Below, piece after piece: positions 59,776 through 64,000 of a stretch of DNA of 64,000 nt. Where the stretch lies: the NCBI GenBank assembly GCA_008711295.1, contig VUYV01000036.1, positions 1,886,732-1,950,731 of the forward strand. The letters are read 5' to 3'. The notes under the pieces are model-generated. The model searched no databases and was not told the origin of the DNA. It worked only from the letters and a program-made list of their open reading frames with translations. The stretch's first letter is position 1. Every line of letters begins with the position of its first letter. Origin of the DNA: Anarhynchus alexandrinus (lineage: Eukaryota; Chordata; Aves; Charadriiformes; Charadriidae). The position numbers were made by a program, and so were the translations under genes.

Positions 59776-62700
59776 CTTTTGTTTTTCACTTTCAAATGCT
59801 GTTTCATTATTCAATTTGACTAAAATTGGTCTTAAGAACCCATTCCTACAAACACAAAAAGCTGCCATTTCAGCTAAAATCTTGATAATTTTTCATAATA
59901 AAATGTAAACTAAAACCAGAATTCATCCTCCCCCAACCTCATCTTGGTTCTGAGACTCAAGAAAAGCTTTGTTTTCCTATGGTGAGCATTCAGCTGTTTT
60001 TTTAGGATACATTCTCATAATCCACCCAATAACTCATCTGATAAGTTCTAACTTAATAAGCCAAAGTGACTTGATTGTCCTACATAGTGCTGTGAGAGAA
60101 AGCAAAAAAATAGATTAACTCACCTCTTTTGATATCCACAAGAACTGACTAAATTCTGATTTTGGGCAATATAAAACCTCAAACAAGCTCACCTTCAACT
60201 ACACCACATGTTTTATCGCTGCTCACACATCTCAACATTTGCATTTTCCGTGCCCACATTACATCACTGGGTTGCCCTCATCCTCTGACTGATAAGGTCA
60301 ATGCTGCTTCTTTGTCATTTTCAATTAATAACACCTTGGGCTATAAAAACCAAGAAACTAAAAAAATAGAAACTAAAAACTCCTTTTCATAAGTGTGTAA
60401 GCTGACAATTAATAGTATTACATTTCAGCCCAATTTCTTTGCTTCATTCTTCAAAGTCATTCGATGTTTCTTGCATAAAACCGCAGGAAGGAAGGAAGGA
60501 AGGAAGGAAGAAAGGAAGGCAGAGAGAGATGGAGGGAGGGTGGAAAACTCAAGAAAAAGAAGTATATTATCTTTTCCTTTTTTATTTTTTTATGCACTGA
60601 ACTGCATAGGATAGGATGAAGGGAGAGGATGAGGAATAAAAAGATCTTTTGACATATTATTAAGTTGCTTATGTCCCTATTAAAACAAAGAAACCCTCAT
60701 GTTAATTGTGGCAGGGTGTTCTGAGCTCACAGCAGATCTCTATAAAAAGAGACAAAAGATACTGTAGAATAATACACCTACCATAGTCTATCTCTGTTTA
60801 AAAATACACACAACTATAAAACAAAAGCCCACAACAAACAGCTTGTGTGTTTCTTTAAAAGAGTCATGGGTCCCAGAAACAAGAAAGCAACTAAGAAAAA
60901 TAGAAAAAAAAGTTTTGCACAGGGCAAAGAATAGAAACTAAAAAAAAAAAGGAGGCAGTGAAGAGGGAAAAAAGGTGTTCTTCCACAGTAAGAAAAAACG
61001 AGCTTCAAATGCAAGTGAAACTAATTTTTCAGCAGAAATGTTGAATATAACTATGCCAAAATAGTTTGTGTAAACTGTGCTGAATTTCAATATAAGAGAT
61101 CAGTTTTAAGTATCTAATTTTCTGAAAGGTATATTCTCAGCCAAGGGAAAGGTCACAATTTACAACTTCCTTAGTAAAAGAGTCATGTAACCTTCCCTGC
61201 ATACTAAACCACGGTCAGAGCATTGGCATAAATTCCTATCCAATCAGCAATGGCTATAAACCAAAATTGCTAATATATGGGTATAAACACTAAAATGTCA
61301 ATAAAATGCAGATTTAACAAGACTAATATTTAACATTTCACCATTTTGCAATGAGTCATTCACAATTTTGCTTGAAGAGAAAGTTCTGTACACATCTTCA
61401 TATGGGACAAATTACAATAGAGAAAAAAGTATGAGAAAACAGTTTTTGCAGAAATTTCAGGGAGGGTTGTGGGTTTTTTTTCCCATATTCGACAGTTGCT
61501 TTTGGTCATGAAAGACATTCTATCTCAATTTTCCTACATAGCATTCTTGTTCTGTTGTCATAATGTATTTATCTTGAAAGATTAAAAAAAAAAGGTCAGT
61601 CACACATGGATGTTATGTAGTACTTCAAATCTGAGATGAGCCCCAAAAAACCTTTGATTGCAAAACATTCAGACTTTCTTTGAAAGACATGCTTCAGAAT
61701 TTTCACCTTCACAGGAGAGCCCAAACTTCTCCTTGAGGTAAGTTCTTTTGCTAGAAGTTTCTTAATTTCTAAAATGAGAAATCTGTTTTTACCAATTCAT
61801 GGATGGAAAACAGCAACAGCTGGGGGTTGTATTTAGCTTCAGAATAAGGCACAACATTTCATTGCATCTGTTTACAGTTTCCTCCATCTCCATCAGGACA
61901 GAGAATCCTTCCACAGATCTATGAACTTCCTACCTATTTCTTACAGCATTGGTTATAATACGCATTTAGCTTCTGAAAGTTCTTTTGTATTTCTGAGGCT
62001 GGAACCACCAGTGTCCAGGCTTTTTACAGGTTTATAAACCTTGGTGAGCCACTGTGCTTTTAAAACCTCTGGATTAGACTACTCGAACAGATGCAGCTTG
62101 ACACTCTAACACCTCCCAGAAACCACAAGCAACTGTGGGCTGGTGTACTTGATAAAGTGACTTTTGTCATGTTCAACTGTCTTGTGACACAGCAGAACTT
62201 TAATCTGCTTTGAAATGAAGTCTGAAGTATGTTGGCTCTACTTTAGATAATCTCATGTGATTAGCTATCTCAAAAAATTGCTCACTATGGGCTCTAAAAC
62301 AACAGCAGAGATCAACTGAAGCACTTTCATGCATGGTTAACAACTCATCACCTAGCCTGTGGTCACCAGAGGTGGCCAGATACTAATTCCATTTGAACTT
62401 AAAGCGAGGTAGGAGTGTAAAAGGAAGCATCCCTCAGAAGCTAAAGGTTTAAGAGATGCATATTATACACATCCCACTACACTTGCCAAGATCACAAGCT
62501 TGTGAGTTTATAGAGGATAGGGCACAAACCACCAGCTGGTAAAATCCCTGTGCTCGGTTAATCATGACGCTCATTGTCTACAGTCCATGTGGGCAATAAG
62601 AGGAAGTCTCTTACTGAGACAGATACAGTGATGGGGTTGCTCTGAAAATTACTCTAAAAGAGGTCAGGATCCAGCAGTCTGTCAACATCATTCACTACAA

Positions 62701-64000
62701 ACACATGCAATGTATCTCTGTAATGGAAGCACTAAAAAGCAATCTCTAAGGTTTCCTCAAGACCAAACCAATATTTTTTCATTATGAAATGGAGATACAA
62801 TTCTGAAAACATAGTCAGCTTTCTATTATGTGCAGGTGATGTTTATGGCCTGTCAATAAGCTATGGTGTCTAAATCAGGTGGCTCCAGGTCAGCAAGGCC
62901 GATTGACTTCAACTCAAGTAGCTTAAACTTAATGGTCAGTGAATGTGATTATTCTGCTTCCAGATCTGTCTTAGGTCCAGTGAGAATGTTGCCCACGAGA
63001 GACTAAATCCAAGCTAAAAGGACAGTGTCACTTTGTTTTTTTCTTTAGCTGGACTATTTGAGCTACTCATTTTCCTGGGTGATACGATGTTAAATGTAGG
63101 AGCCCTAGTAATTTCTACTACAGTACAAGATTTTCCAATAACGCTTTACTCCTGTCCACAGCAGAGGCACACTATTCCTTAAAAATTATTTTTAAAATAG
63201 TACAACACAGCTACCTTAAAGCTTTACAAATTAATTCAGAAACTCTTTTACAATGCAGCGGTGCATTAAGCCATGCTGGAGCTGGCTGTCAGTAAGAAAA
63301 AAAGCTATCAAGCTATGGTCATAGTACCCTTTCTTTATTTAAAATCCTGTTTACAATTTAAGTCAGTTGGAACAATGGATAAAATCAGAGAACACTGCAT
63401 GAGGAATGTGGTTTTTTCATCAGCTGCTCTTTTTTTTTTATCTCAAAAAACTGCTTAAATGCTACTCAGGGAGCAAGTGCTATTAGCCTTAAGAGAGCTA
63501 CAGGTTTTGTGGTCTAGTTGCTCACTTTTCAAAACAATTTCTGCAATTTATCCTGTATTACATGCTTTTTAAAATGGGTAGCTGATCAGAGTTTGTTTTA
63601 TGAAGTAATTAGACAATTTGTTCAACAGTTGGAAACAGATTTGGATGAGTATTTTTTTTAATTTCTTTGATTAAGGCACACCACAAGAAGAATACGATTG
63701 GAGTTGTTGCTGCTTTAGGTGAAAGATGTGGGTAATTGATATGACCCTGGAATTGACCATCCTGCTACTTTAGAAGCATTTACAATTTCAAAGTACTAAA
63801 CATCAGCAATGTTTTCCCCCCACAGGTAGCAATTGCTATGTTTCATTACGGCCATACATATCCTCCCCTTTGTCAGTATCAGTGGATTTACAGAGAATTA
63901 AGTGTTGACAAGAACAATTTCTCAATGCTAGAGTTAGTTCTGCAAGCTTCCATGAATCCACTGGCAATGAGCAACACACTCAATATGAAAAGTTCTCAGA
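59776..64000. other. Non-coding DNA, no gene recognised
   Basis: AT-rich with one GGAA array (60485-60519). No interspersed repeat or exon was recognised up to the window end. Confidence 0.5.
60485..60519. repeat. (GGAA)n microsatellite
   Basis: 35 purines of mainly AGGA/GGAA pattern with one AAAGG interruption, followed by a GAGAGAGATGGAGGGAGGG purine-rich tail. Shorter than the array at 17.54 kb and with the same motif. Confidence 0.93.

Overview
The window is vertebrate nuclear DNA, most likely from a bird. The interspersed repeats are dominated by 5'-truncated CR1 LINEs, several ending in the (ATTCTATG)n-type 3' repeat typical of avian CR1. Primate or rodent SINEs and L1 are absent, and there is one solo endogenous-retrovirus LTR of an avian type. 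The DNA is AT-rich. I find no complete gene and no exon I can name, so it reads as a gene desert or the inside of a very large intron. Nothing looks bacterial, and there is no operon, CRISPR array, rRNA or tRNA.

Layout. 1-13.9 kb is single-copy non-coding DNA with one short CR1 3' end (2.76 kb, + strand). 13.85-15.29 kb is a long, fairly old CR1 on the - strand. 15.3-18.6 kb holds a C tract with an unresolved base (17.11 kb) and a long purine (GAAG)n array (17.54 kb). 18.6-23.5 kb contains two very decayed ancient CR1-clade copies on the + strand. A 402-base assembly gap interrupts a CR1 at 26.4 kb. The best-preserved CR1 (29.33-30.96 kb, - strand) still encodes a broken reverse transcriptase. 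More CR1 pieces lie at 28.4, 33.8, 37.2, 42.0, 46.2, 49.3, 51.6 and 53.3 kb. The solo LTR, about 0.72 kb, is at 46.32-47.04 kb on the - strand. A 187-bp AT-rich near-palindrome lies at 59.6 kb, and a second GGAA array at 60.5 kb.

There are no genes here that can be said to work together. The mobile-element genes are fossils. CR1 copies are truncated relics of target-primed reverse transcription, and the LTR is what remains after its provirus recombined away or decayed. The items most worth checking are the 187-bp hairpin, a diverged repeat pair at 55.5/58.0 kb that I cannot name, a 55-bp splice-bounded open stretch at 16.11 kb, and several blocks with unusually well kept CpGs that may be conserved non-coding elements. 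I did not find a convincing undescribed biological system.
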